Positions 52,101-62,142 of a stretch of 64,000 nt of DNA are shown one piece after another (position 1 is the stretch's first letter; every line of letters begins with the position of its first letter). The DNA is taken from contig VWZW01002467.1 in assembly GCA_013397115.1 (NCBI GenBank), positions 158,820 to 222,819 of the forward strand, given 5' to 3'. Position numbers and translations under genes: made by a program. Below the pieces are notes generated by a model. That model saw only the letters and a program-made list of their open reading frames with translations. It did not search any database and was not told the origin of the DNA. Source of the DNA: Edolisoma coerulescens. Its lineage: Eukaryota > Chordata > Aves > Passeriformes > Campephagidae.

Positions 52101-55100
52101 GACACATTCTTGGAGGAAGAAGCAAAAGACTGCAGCAAATGAAGCTCTGCACCCTGTGACTGTTCAGAACTTTTCAGCAGCAGCACTAAAGACCTTCACA
52201 GGAGACATATAAAGGAAACCTGGCAAAGTCCTTTAATCCAAGAGTGTTTAATTCTGTATCTGCTCTGTAATCCAAGTTACTTAAAACCCACCACCCAGTT
52301 TGGCCCCTTTATCCCTTGACTTGTTTTTACTCCTGAAGTACTAGTGTTCATGTCAAACAGAGAGCAGCATGCAGTCTTACCTTTCAGGAGATGTCCCACT
52401 AGTGCAAAGTTAAAGTTGGAGTTGAAATTCAGCCCAACAAAATGATCCATCTGCTTGCAGTGCCATTCCAGCGGTCTCCTGATCTCCATGAACACTTCTT
52501 CTGGGCTCTGACCAACAAAGACAAAATACAAGAGCACCTCACTGAAAGTTACTCAGCACATCTCAAGTTTGTTGGGATTTTTGTTTAAGTGACAGAACAG
52601 TTCTTTTAAGAGGTTACAGGAAAATACCAAACACTTTCTCACAGATCACATCTGGACATTTCTGTTCCAGTTTTGAACAGAGCAATGGCAGCTTCTCTCC
52701 ACGTCTTTGTCTGTGGATACCACCCAAGTGAAACAATTTCTAATGCAATCTTCAGGTTTAGTTGCTTAATGAGCGTTCACAAGGTCAAAGTTGGGCTTTT
52801 TCCCCTTTTCTATCAGCTCTGACTGCTGCCGTGAGAAGGCTGCGGGCTCACCTTGTCGTTGAACACGCGCAGGCTGTCCAGGGTGTGCAGGTTCTGCTCC
52901 AGCAGGGCTGTCCCTGCCGAGTACAGGTTCACCTCATCCAGCTGCAGCACGGCCATGGCCACCCAGAACAGAGCCTTGTGCATAGGGGAGTCCTGGGGGG
53001 AGAGAAAGAGCCACCATTTCACTCCAGAGCCAGTTCCTGCAGGTGAAAGACAGCCAGGACGGAGGGGGGGGTTTGGCCCCTCGTAGCAGGTTTTGTCCTC
53101 AGCCATTCCAAGGAAACAGATGCTCATATGGACCTGTTAATGCACTTCACAGGTGAACAGTAGAAAGGAAATTAATTTCAAGCCTTGTTTGCACCTCCCA
53201 AGCTATTCCTCCTCCCCTACATCCCTTCCTTGCTCACAGAGTGTCAGACCCACATTGCCCTGTGCCAGCCTGACCAGAAATGGGTCTGCTGTTCTCAGTC
53301 TGAACATGGACTGCAGCTCTGCACACAGACCTGGCCAGGCACTTCCTCGTCAAAGTCAGAACCACACACAGGAGGAACTGCCATTCAACACATCCTGGGT
53401 CTCCTGAGCAGAGTTTTTTCCAGAACAAGTTTTGTTCAGCACCAGGAGCTGCACGAGGCTCTTTGCTCCAGCTGTACCCCGGGGTGCTCTCAGACAGGAG
53501 CCTGGCAGTGACCCTGGCTGGCTGGACCAGCAGCACCCCACACGGGGCCATTCCCCAGCCCTGGCGTGCAGGGCACCAGCACAGAGAGCTGAAGGCAGGA
53601 CTGGAGCCGTGTGGAAGGAACGGGCACAGCCTGGGCACAGCCCCTGCCCACCTGCCAGGGCCCCGCTCCGGGAGGCAGAACGGAACATTCCCCAGCACTT
53701 CTCCAGCCTTTGCACTGGTCCCACAATCTGCCACACTTCCCATATGTGCTACTTCCATGCTTGAGTCACAGCGAAGGGTGAGCTTCAGAACCCCCAGCAC
53801 TTACTTGTATTTCTGAGATTGTACCCATAATCATAATGTACAAAATACATTCTCTGTTCATTCCAGAAAGCCAGTTATTTACCTTGTTAAGAAGAGGCTG
53901 CAGCTTGGTGAGGGCTATAACTGTGGCTTCTATTAGAACTTGGCTATTATAATTATCAGGGCCTTTTAAACAGCTCTCAAGTCCCTTTTTGAAAAAAGAG
54001 AGTAATTAAAAATACAACCATAATTACATTTTGCTTTGTAAAAAAAGATCAAAGCTCTGCACAGTAACAGTTTTTCTCAATTATTTACAAAGCCTGAGCT
54101 CATTTTAAACCAACTCTCAAGACTTTTTCCAAACGGAGATTTAGACAGCAGAAATAAATGTATGGCTGCACCATGTGTACCCAAACAGTCAGGCTGCAGG
54201 GGGGGTCTAAGAGCTGGAGAAAAGCTCTTGTATCATTCAGACGCCATTCAATTAAAGTTTGTGTCTATAAAACTTTAATAAAATGCTTAAAGGACACATA
54301 TTTAGTACATTGTTCACTTGCTATGGAACACAACCTGATTTAGAATGATGGAACATTACTGTCAAGCCAGGCACCTGCTTCAAAGTTTTCTGATATAAAT
54401 CAGCTCTTTACTATATTTACTTACAACACATGAGGTTATTCACTTCCTTTGAGAGAAAGGAAGCTATGAATCATGTGCATGCTGGTAAATGCCTTAACAG
54501 AAAATTCTCATTTATTCAAATACTGACTGCTGGATCCACCTGTGTCAGGAATGTTAAACTCAATACTGAGACCTATTGATACTCTAGAAGTCACAGCACT
54601 GATGGAACTTATTGCCACCAAATCAATTTAAATTCAAAAGCCTGGCCTATAGAAAGTGTGTATTTCCAATCAGTTCTATACAAGAATATGCTTGAAAAAA
54701 ACATTTATCCTAAAATTATGCCAAGTTCTATATTTGATGGGATGATAAAGCTAAAAACAGCTACTTTATGAGTCACAAAGGAAAACAGACAGACCCATAT
54801 ACCTTGCTGAGAATTCGGATTATTTGTTTTATTTGTCCATGAGACACTCGTTTACTTATACAGCCAAAGACAACCAGTGCTCTTGGCTGCAGGGAGGGGT
54901 TGTACTGGAATGCAAACCTGTGAAGAAACAGAGTACACTGCATTAAACAGCATATGTACAACAATATATACATATATGACAAAAAGCTGAGAACTCTGGG
55001 TGTACTGCTCTGGCATGGAGGGCTCAGGGTTTGAGATCTGTAACTCACTTTTGAGCGAGTTCAGTCCACTGGTCCAGCCACTTGCACGTTGGAATATCCC

Positions 55101-58100
55101 TCATACAAGCCTAAAGAGAAAACCAGACTGTTTGAATGGATGTAACATGGAGGAGATGTATTTGTACAGCTGGCAACGTGCACAAGTTCGGCTCTCAGAA
55201 ATCAGCTGTTAACTGTCAGCAGGGAGGGCCAGCAGTGCCCCTTCCCTCAGGGGTCACTGCCCTGCCCCTCAGGGGTCACTCCCCTTCCCTCAGGGGTCAC
55301 TCCCCTGTCCCTCAGGGGTCACTGCCCCTTCCCTCAGGGGTCACTGCCCTGCCCCTCAGGGGTCACTGCCCCCTCCCCACGCACCTCCATGATCTCCAGC
55401 AGCGCCTCGGTGACCGTCTCCAGCGAGGTCAGGGCGAAGGTCTCGCGCTCGTAGGAGCCGGGCGAGAAGGACCTGTCGCGGTAGCTGGAGCGGAACGCGA
55501 TCACCGCGGCCGACTTCACTTTGCTGATCCCAAACAGCAAATAGAACTTGGGCAGAGAGAACTCAGTCAAGCTCAGCCTTAAAACTTGCTTGGTCTCCTC
55601 TGTTGAATAAAGTTGCACATATGAGATTTACACCAGGGAAATTCGAACCCCCTTCTCCCCCTCTGAGGCTCCTCCCGCAGGGACACAACAGCCAAGGGGT
55701 CCCTGTGGCCACTCCAACACCGCTCCCTTGGCTACTGCCCCGAGTCAGGCACAGCAGCTCTGCTCTCCTGCCCTGACTGCTGCAACTGGGCACAAGAAAT
55801 GGGTTCTAGAGACTGCTACAGAGGAACTTGTTTAAAGATGTGGCTCTGTGAGTTCTCCTCACAGTGATTCAGAAAATGGAAACCCAGAGTGTTCCTGCTC
55901 TGAAATACCAACAGAACTGGAAGTTCAAACTGCAGCAGACTCTGCTTTTGACTCTGGCACTCACATGAAGAAAGACTTACAGCAGAAGAAAATGATGGCC
56001 CTGCTCTGGCACTGAGTATCTTTACAGTTCTGATCTTTCAGCTGATTTCAGTGCACTTCAAAGGAGGCTCAGCACCCCGGTGCATCAGAGCACAGACACC
56101 TCTCTGTGTGTGTGTGCCCCCACTCTCCCTGCTGATATGTACTGACATAAAATGAGATTTCAGATACTTAAAAAAAGACAAGATCACATAAACTTCGAAA
56201 TTTTTTTCTGCACAAAATTCAGCCTGGTTTTACATTGTGCTTCTGGAGTAAGAAGTGCCAAATTGCTAATATCAATTATTTTAGGACTGCTAAAATACAA
56301 CAGTAGATAAAATACCTGTTTTAACACTGTAACTTCACAATTCTCTTATGTAATTGGTATTTTTGTTACCACGTTATGCAACCCTTCACAAGATGCACAT
56401 GAGCCAGGTTTAGCACAGATGCATTTTCTCCTTTGCCTTACCAGAAAATCACGGTACTTTCTTCTCTTTTTCTAAAACCCACTATACAAACAATTTACAT
56501 TATGCACCTGCTCTGAGATATTTTTTAGTTCCATACTCATTTCTTGTTGATCATATCCTCATTCTGATTTGTATTCATGCTGAACTACAACCCACTATTT
56601 TCAAACTCTCTTAATAGTTTGCAGAGAAAGACAACTCAAATATTTGTTAAACAAATTAAGGAGCAATCAGCCTCACTGAAAATCCAAAAAAGCTCACCAC
56701 TGAAGTGAAGCTGTGAACAAGTGCAAAGAGAGTGAATGATGTTGATGACGAGCCCATGAGTGGAAGCTCTGAGGGAAAGGGGCCCCGTGGCCACCAGCAG
56801 AGTCACCACGTGGAAGAGGTAGGGGAGATGTGCTGCCACGTCCAGGGAGTTGTTGAAGGACAGCATGAGCATGTACCGAGCCAGAATGGCAATGTCATCC
56901 CACATCAGGTGCTGCTCCAGCGTGGGCGTGGGGGACAGACAGGTCTTGTCAATGATTTTACACATCCTCCCAATCACCTGAAAAGAGAGCAACCATTTTG
57001 TTCTACTCAAACGGGGAGCACAGCTCAGAATTTCATTAAAAACCATCACCATTTAACACTGAAATTATTCTTTTGTTTGGAACCTATTTTATCATGGGTT
57101 TTGCATTATTGCCCGTCCTGAGTTACCAGAAAGCATCTCAGTGTGACACTAGTAAATGAGTTGAAATTATTCTATAAAAGGAAACGAAGGCAAAGAGGGA
57201 ACTCACTTTGCTTGACACCAGTTTGACATTGCCAGAAGCCAGTGCTACAGCTGTGTCTGCCATCACCTCAGCTTTGATGGAGCCCAAGCCCCCCGTGGCA
57301 CTGGTTTTGATGAAACTGTCCAGCACTACATCCAGGAGATCTGTTATCTGACAGAGAAAAAATTCCTTTCTTACCAGTCAGATTAACTTTACTTTTCCAC
57401 AGTGAACCACCCTTTACACAGCGATCACTCATTTCTTTAGCTGAAGATGCACAACTACCACAAACTGAAGCACCACTTTTAGTGACTTGTTGAATTCCAC
57501 TACATTTTACTCTCAATGCTTCAGAACTAGAAACTTTAATTGAGTTATTTATTTATTTTATTTTTCCATATTAAAATATAACTATTTATAAAATGCTGAC
57601 CCCAGTAAGAAGAAACCTGATTTGAAGTGCAAGAAAACATGGGTTTTGTTTACAAATGATGCAGAATTTGTACCTGTCCCAGGCTGCCCCATATCTTGGC
57701 CTGAATGGAAGGATACATCTGTTTCTCGTTGATGGTCATGGTGATGAGCTTGTCCAGGATGGCAGTGACGCGCTGGCGCTTGGCGTCGTCGTTGTGCTTG
57801 CAGAAGCGCACCAGGTTGGACAGCCAGGGAGTCATGTACTCCAGGCACAGGTGCTTCAGCTCAATGCCTGCAACAACACCCACCTCGTCACACACGGCCA
57901 GCACTGGCCTCTCTTCATTAATAACTCTTCCTCAGCACTTTTCCTTTCAGTTTTAGTGCCTAAAGTAATTACTGCCAGAGCTGAGCAAAGAACACTGGGT
58001 GAACAGAGAAGCTTCAAAAAGGAGAGAGCAACAGAGCCAATGAGAAGCTCAGGTGACTAAGCTAGATCTAAAATCTTTTTAGAGATTAGAATCTTTTCAA

Positions 58101-60081
58101 ATTCATGGCTGGCACTAACAAGCACCTGAGTTACTTACTGGATTTGCTAAATCCTGAAATACACTCCTCCAAGAACTCCAAGGTGAGGTGTGGCTCGTTC
58201 GCTGCAAGAGTCTTACTGATAGATACAATAAATAGTGTGTTGTTGGCAGGAATACACAGACCTGAAGTTTCCAGTAACTGGCCCTCAATCTTTAAGTTAA
58301 AGGTACAGGTTAAGGCACATAGGAGATTATAGGCAGCAGACCTGTAACAAAGCAAACAGTGTGATTTGTAAGAGCTTTCTTGTACTTTTGAACATATACA
58401 TGTAATACACCACAGTACTGACATTTCAAAAATCAAATCAATGCTGCTGTAGTAGAAATTACATCTAAATCCTGAACTTCTTCCCTGGACTGGCTACAAT
58501 GCAGAGAAAAAAAAGTTTCCTTGGAGAAATAGAAGAAATTATTCCTCCACTTGCTCTGAACAATTTCTGATAAGGTTACAGAGTATGTTTGAAGGGCTTT
58601 GTACTGAACTTCTAAGAACAGCTTGGAGTTCCAGGAAATTCTAAATCCCTCCAGGTGTACCTGAGCTGCTGGGAGAGAGCCTGCCCAGGGGTGCCCCTGG
58701 CCAGCACCCAGCCTGGGGGAGCCTGTTCTGACACAAATCACGAGCTGCTCTAAGGGGTGCAGCTCCCACGTTCTTAAACAAGAAGCTCAACACCATGGAA
58801 ATCAAATGTACCCAATAAACAAACACAGAGTGCAAAGCAGATATATTTCCCTTATAAAGAGAAATTAAGCTTCCTTCATGCCTTCACTTCCTGTGACAGT
58901 GTGTGCCCTTCTTCACTCACAGAAACTCAATCTTTATTTACTAAAAACTGCATTTTATGGAGCTGTGGTGAAAGAAACGTTGCTTTGCTCAGGAGAGAGT
59001 TTCTAAGAGCGGAGCAGCCCTGGGAAGCCTCCCGCGAGCGAGCAGAGGCGCGGCCGTGCCGCAGCTGCGTACCGCAGGCTGGGGTCGGAGCTGCCCAGGT
59101 TGAGCAGGGCGATGTTGAGCAGCGTCCCGGGCACGTCCTTGGGGCGGATCTTGGTGTGCTGGGGGATGGAGTCGGGCTGGGACAGCTCCCAGCGCGTGCG
59201 GATGTGGATGATGGACCTGACGATGGCTTCGCACTCCTGGTGCATGAAGGTGAGCGGGGTGCCCTGGTTGGCAATGGTCAGGGTGAACTGGTTCTCATCC
59301 ACCAGGCAGATCTCCTCGATCTCGGAGGCGTAGTAGATGTCGTTCAGGAACACGGTCTGGCCCAGCACCCGCGTGCGCTCCGCTGACGTCACCTGCACTG
59401 CTGTCGAGCCAACCTTGGGGACAGAGGAGAAAACTGCTCCAGCACCTCTTGGTAATCCCACAGAGAGAAAAACCTCACGCTTCTGGTTTCAGAAAAGATA
59501 AACAGATCAAATTCTGTACTTCCTAGGGGGGCATACTAGAAAGTTGTGATTTCTCCTTGAGACGGGGAGAATTAAGAGACAGTAAAATCATATTCCAATC
59601 CTTATACAAATACAACAGATCACTAGCAACAGCATTAAAAGCACTTACTTTAATAGAAACTTTGGTGTCTTTATGAGCCAGTTTGAGAGCATTGTGAAAC
59701 ACTTTCAAGTCCTCCTCCAAAGCCAAGGTAGCTGCTGGGAGTTTCTGCTGGTCGTGTTCAATGTGCTCTGCCAGCTTCCCTGGAGAGTCTATGAAAACAA
59801 GCCTTTTGCTCCCTTTCAAACCTGTCAAGAGCCTTTCATGGTATTTGGTGTATTCTCTGACCCAAGAGTTACAGTTATAAATAAAAACTGCTGCGACATT
59901 TTCATAAGCAAAGCCTGGAAAAACTACAAACCATTTAGAAAGAAAGTCAGTTTTAAAGCGATTACTGGGGCCAGCGTGTGTGAGGTCCACCACGATTTCA
60001 TATGGCTTTGCATAGTATGGCTTCAGGGTCAGCAGCACGTGGTAGATCAGCAAATCCCCGTTGATCTGACCAGTCTTGAAC
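43032..60081 (-). CDS. NF1: NF1, neurofibromin, C-terminal part (22 exons, human exons 37-58)
   Basis: Neurofibromin is a large cytoplasmic RasGAP tumour suppressor (about 2820-2840 residues) that accelerates GTP hydrolysis by Ras. The window holds the last about 1227 residues. These start inside the CRAL-TRIO/Sec14 lipid-binding domain, then cover the PH-like domain, the long HEAT-like helical C-terminal region, the basic nuclear-localisation stretch (KAPKRQDMESGITTPPKMRR) and the end KRHSIKKIV. The catalytic GAP domain lies outside the window, further right. Twenty-two exons were joined with intact phase. Their lengths equal the human exons as I remember them, except exon 53, which is one codon shorter. 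Protein identity with human is very high by eye. EVI2A lies antisense in the intron upstream of the first exon seen. The introns are far shorter than in mammals, as expected in birds. Confidence 0.97.
43175..46412 (-). other. NF1 intron 57
   Basis: The longest NF1 intron fully inside the window (3.2 kb). Humans place a small alternative exon (old name 48a) here; I could not identify a counterpart. No gene on either strand and no recognised repeat. Confidence 0.6.
46413..46629 (-). CDS. NF1: NF1 exon 57
   Basis: 217 nt, as in human. It encodes QTQIPDYAELIVKFLDALID, then TYLPGIDEETSEESLLTPTS, then SITANLNLSNSMTSLATSQH, ending SP. Acceptor CTCACAG|C; donor CCAG|GTCAGT. Confidence 0.97.
46980..47026 (-). 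CDS. NF1: NF1 exon 56 (microexon-like, 47 nt)
   Basis: 47 nt, as in human. It encodes the tail of a split serine, then FGFNGLWRFAGPFSK. Acceptor TTGCAG|GT; donor AAG|GTAAGA. Confidence 0.96.
47139..47281 (-). CDS. NF1: NF1 exon 55
   Basis: 143 nt, as in human. It encodes HNLLDSKINTLLSLCQDPNL, then LNPIHGIVQSVVYHEESPPQ, ending YQTSYLQ. Acceptor CTTCAG|G; donor CAGA|GTAAAT. Confidence 0.97.
47724..47824 (-). CDS. NF1: NF1 exon 54
   Basis: 101 nt, as in human. It encodes ATLVKYTTDEFDQRILYEYL, then AEASVVFPKVFPV. Acceptor TGCCAG|G; donor TTGT|GTGAGT. Confidence 0.97.
48311..48438 (-). CDS. NF1: NF1 exon 53 (one codon shorter than human)
   Basis: 128 nt, against 131 nt in human as I remember it. 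It reads ETQRISPQQHPHLRKVSVSE, then SNVLLDEEVLTDPKIQALLL, ending TVL. Human has ISSSQQ where this has ISPQQ, an in-frame loss of one residue. Acceptor TGGCAG|A; donor CTT|GTAAGC. Confidence 0.96.
49118..49240 (-). CDS. NF1: NF1 exon 52 (nuclear-localisation stretch)
   Basis: 123 nt, as in human. It encodes TRKSFDHLISDTKAPKRQDM, then ESGITTPPKMRRVAENDYEM. The two basic clusters KAPKR and PPKMRR form the bipartite nuclear signal described for neurofibromin. Acceptor TTTTTAG|GT; donor ATGG|GTGAGA. Confidence 0.97.
50084..50241 (-). CDS. NF1: NF1 exon 51
   Basis: 158 nt, as in human. It encodes TLKENQPWSSPKGSDRHLAA, then SYPTVGQISPRTRKSMSLDM, ending GQPSQANTKKLL. Serine/proline-rich, as in human. 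Acceptor TTGCAG|G; donor CTAG|GTTATT, a weak donor. Confidence 0.96.
51027..51162 (-). CDS. NF1: NF1 exon 50
   Basis: 136 nt, as in human. It encodes ALLTVSEEVRSRCSLKHRKS, then LLLTDVSMENVPMDTYPIHH, ending SDTSYR. Acceptor CTGCAG|C; donor TATAG|GTTGGT, a weak donor. Confidence 0.96.
51694..51825 (-). CDS. NF1: NF1 exon 49
   Basis: 132 nt, as in human. It encodes GYRHPSPTTVARTVRILHTL, then LALVNKHRNCDKFEVNTQSV, ending AYLA. The human PAIV is PTTV here. Acceptor TCTCAG|G; donor GCAG|GTAATG. Confidence 0.96.
52381..52507 (-). CDS. NF1: NF1 exon 48
   Basis: 127 nt, as in human. It encodes SPEEVFMEIRRPLEWHCKQM, then DHFVGLNFNSNFNFALVGHL, ending LK. Acceptor GGTCAG|A; donor AAAG|GTAAGA. Confidence 0.97.
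52852..52992 (-). CDS. NF1: NF1 exon 47
   Basis: 141 nt, as in human. It encodes DSPMHKALFWVAMAVLQLDE, then VNLYSAGTALLEQNLHTLDS, ending RVFNDK. GC-rich codons. Acceptor CCCCAG|G; donor AAG|GTGAGC. Confidence 0.97.
53883..53984 (-). CDS. NF1: NF1 exon 46
   Basis: 102 nt, 34 codons, as in human. It encodes GLESCLKGPDNYNSQVLIEA, then TVIALTKLQPLLNK. The acceptor has an unusually A-rich end (TTTTTTCAAAAAG|GG). The human exon starts ALESC; this one reads GLESC. Confidence 0.95.
54803..54917 (-). CDS. NF1: NF1 exon 45
   Basis: 115 nt, as in human. It encodes FAFQYNPSLQPRALVVFGCI, then SKRVSHGQIKQIIRILSK. Acceptor TTCACAG|G; donor AAG|GTATAT. Confidence 0.97.
55049..55110 (-). CDS. NF1: NF1 exon 44
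   Basis: 62 nt, as in human. It encodes ACMRDIPTCKWLDQWTELAQ. Acceptor TCTTTAG|G; donor AAA|GTGAGT. Confidence 0.96.
55234..55372. repeat. 22-bp minisatellite in NF1 intron, beside exon 43 donor
   Basis: Six tandem copies of a unit containing CTCAGGGGTCACT, starting at 55246, 55268, 55289, 55311, 55333 and 55355. The period is 22 bases (one interval of 21). In the NF1 transcript direction the units read GTGACCCCTGAGGG plus short G-runs, so the pre-mRNA carries repeated GGG/GGGG tracts directly after the donor. Confidence 0.95.
55385..55599 (-). CDS. NF1: NF1 exon 43
   Basis: 215 nt, as in human. It encodes ETKQVLRLSLTEFSLPKFYL, then SFSPGSYERETFALTSLETV, ending LLEIME. The donor GAG|GTGCGT deviates at the +4 position. 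A G-rich 22-bp minisatellite begins about 12 bases into the following intron. Confidence 0.97.
56698..56977 (-). CDS. NF1: NF1 exon 42
   Basis: 280 nt, as in human. It encodes VIGRMCKIIDKTCLSPTPTL, then ILARYMLMLSFNNSLDVAAH, ending CSQLHFS. Acceptor TTTCAG|G; donor AGTG|GTGAGC. Confidence 0.97.
57207..57347 (-). CDS. NF1: NF1 exon 41
   Basis: 141 nt, 47 codons, as in human. It encodes ITDLLDVVLDSFIKTSATGG, then EVMADTAVALASGNVKLVSS, ending K. Acceptor TGTCAG|A; donor AAA|GTGAGT. Confidence 0.97.
57674..57867 (-). CDS. NF1: NF1 exon 40
   Basis: 194 nt, as in human. It encodes IELKHLCLEYMTPWLSNLVR, then DKLITMTINEKQMYPSIQAK, ending GSLGQ. Acceptor TTGCAG|GC; donor CAG|GTACAA. Confidence 0.97.
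58139..58341 (-). CDS. NF1: NF1 exon 39
   Basis: 203 nt, as in human. It encodes SAAYNLLCALTCTFNLKIEG, then CIPANNTLFIVSISKTLAAN, ending SGFSKS. Acceptor TTACAG|G; donor CCA|GTAAGT. Confidence 0.97.
59073..59413 (-). CDS. NF1: NF1 exon 38 (PH-like domain)
   Basis: 341 nt, as in human. It encodes VGSTAVQVTSAERTRVLGQT, ASEIEEICLVDENQFTLTIA, and ends LLNLGSSDPSLR. The codon third positions are strikingly G/C-rich compared with the neighbouring exons. Acceptor CCAAG|GTT; donor GCG|GTACG. Confidence 0.97.
59649..60081 (-). CDS. NF1: NF1 exon 37 (CRAL-TRIO domain, start of PH-like domain)
   Basis: 433 nt, the same length as human. It encodes RFKTGQINGDLLIYHVLLTL, then EIVVDLTHAGPSNRFKTDFL, then YNCNSWVREYTKYHERLLTG, and ends DTKVSIK. 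This is most of the Sec14-type lipid-exchange domain. Acceptor TTACAG|G; donor AAA|GTAAGT. Confidence 0.97.
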
Positions 60082-61014
60082 CTGTAAGACGAGACAGACA
60101 TGGCTGGGTCACGTTTGAGGCCCACAGCACAAACACCTGAGTGCCCAGGCACACCAACAGCACCCACAGTCCTGTCCCTGAGCCAGACTGACCCTTCTCG
60201 TGGTCCTGCAAACACCCTCGGGCCACAGCAGCAGGGACACCACGCTGCCTCGGGCACTGCCTCACACCCCAGCCGTGTTCAGTGCCCAGGGTGAGGGAGC
60301 TTGGATCTAACTCAACCTCACCCTGAAGTGCCCCACAACTTTGTAACAGCCTTAGAGATTCAAATTATATCTATATTTGTATGTGGAAAAATGTATTTAT
60401 CTCAGGAGTCTTAAGAATAATCAAACATCCACATCCCAACTTTTTCAGAGGGTCTCAGAGCCACTCCAATTACTCTGTTCTGCAGCACTCTAATGCCTGG
60501 GGGGTGTTTCTAAGAATGGTCAGTCCTCTGAGGAGGATTCGCCTACAAAAATAGCTGTTTTCAGAAACATTCACATAATTGAGAATATTTTTTCTCACTT
60601 AAAAGTTTTTCTGAATTTTGAGACTGGGCAATGCATTTGCCTAAACCACATCTCCAGAGTTCACACAGCAGACTGAATTCTAGTAGGGAGAATTAATTAA
60701 AAATAAATTCATCAGTAGCTTGTGAAAATTTAATATCCTTTTAAATACCTGTCACTGTTCAGAGCTGTCATTAACTCTTCCAAGGCAAATAACAGGCTAC
60801 AGAAGAGCTGGTAAATGCTGCAAGCACAGGTGTAGCTTTAAGGGTTTGGGGACACTTCTCTCAATAGCACCTGAGTGCAGGACAACCCCGGAGACAGAAT
60901 ACAGAACATTCATCTGCACAAGAGATTTTTTTTTCCCCCTGTTACCTCCTGTGGTTCTGAGAGCTAAGTTGGGCAAGTTGGTGTTTTTCCCCCAATGCCT
61001 CATGGTATAGCTGT

Positions 61015-61100
61015 TCCCCAAAGGAAGTGTGTCATCACTGTGGTTTTAGTTCCCCACTTAGGACCACATGTCATTGCAGTTACAGATTTGCCTAAAAAAC
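61015..61100 (+). promoter_or_regulatory. EVI2A: Candidate EVI2A promoter with ETS/PU.1-like and RUNX sites
   Basis: The bases AAAGGAAGTG (61020-61029) form an ETS/PU.1-type core. TGTGGTTT at 61039-61046 is a RUNX consensus, with a second RUNX site in reverse (ACCACA, 61063-61068). The cluster lies just upstream of a strong plus-strand donor at 61239/61240. PU.1 plus RUNX is typical of blood-cell promoters and EVI2A is expressed in blood cells. The promoter role is inferred. Confidence 0.4.
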
Positions 61101-61239
61101 ACCAGCACAGCCCAAATCTCCCTGCTGTGCACCGATGGTTGTTTGCATCCCAGGAGCAAAATATATGCATAAAGAAATCTTATTGTCAAAGGACTAAATA
61201 TCTGAAACACCCACGTTCTGTTGACTACATCTTGGCAAG
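61100..61239 (+). other. EVI2A: Possible EVI2A noncoding exon 1
   Basis: The plus strand carries a perfect donor, AAG|GTAAGT, with the cut after 61239. The EVI2A coding exon begins with an acceptor at 63197/63198, and mammalian EVI2A has one noncoding exon followed by one coding exon. A 1.96-kb intron (61240-63197) would join them. The exon start is unknown and placed only approximately. Confidence 0.4.
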
Positions 61240-62124
61240 GTAAGTACACATTTTTGTTCTCCTATTTTAACTTGTACTTCAAAGTTTCTTACATTTTGTA
61301 GAAAATTATATGCAGAAGTATTTTTAAAGAAGTTTGAGTAACTCAAAAATAGTAACAAACTGTAGAAATATTATCTCCAACTGAATCAGGGAAGCTGATA
61401 AACTGTATTTTTAGTCATGTTAAAGGTTATTCAGAGTCAGCCTCCTAGGCATTAACAGTGACAGTCACTACTTAGCTCTGTTGTTCCTGCACGGCAGATC
61501 TTGCTGGGTACTGAGACCCCGTCAATAGCCAGACACAAAGGGTTGAACTAAAAAGAAAACCAGCTCTTTAAAGAGATGTTCCTTTGCTCTCGTGATTGCA
61601 AGTGCAGCCCTTCACACCACGAGCCCGCTGAGTTTTAAGAAAAGCACATCTGGTCTGGAAGGCCACAATGAACACTGGGCTCAGTGTGCCCGGGGCAGAG
61701 CAGGGAGCTGCACCCTGGCCAGGGACAGGAACGCTGCAGCGTGGCTGTGCTGGCTCTGCCTGCTCTGCTCAAAACAGCTGAAATGTTGTTAAAAAACCCC
61801 CAAGGGTTGCTGGGTTGGCTTTTCTTTTCTTTTTCAAAGTATGCAACAAAGCATCACCCAGGTGACTTGTACCATATACAGACAAAAATTATATCCGAGC
61901 TGTAGTTTATGACTAAGATGGCTTCTAGTTCAAACTGAACAAACAGGATTCAGCTCAGGATGAACAACAATTTATGTTATGGGTGAACTGCAAAATTAAA
62001 GACACAGATTTTTAGTTGCTTCCTTGTCATGTAAGGAGAGATCCCCTGACACACCAGGTGCATCCCTGCCTTCCCTTCACCTGGTCACACACCAGGAACA
62101 TCACTTCTCTCATTTTTCATATTT

Positions 62125-62142
62125 ACACACACACAAACACAC
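62125..62142. repeat. CA microsatellite
   Basis: A short (AC)n run interrupted by AAAC, inside NF1 intron 36 and the putative EVI2A intron. Seen directly. Confidence 0.85.

Noticed and set aside
59523..60257. Single 244-codon minus-strand frame
   Set aside because: It extends NF1 exon 37 beyond its acceptor (60082) and donor (59648). The extra ends are intron.
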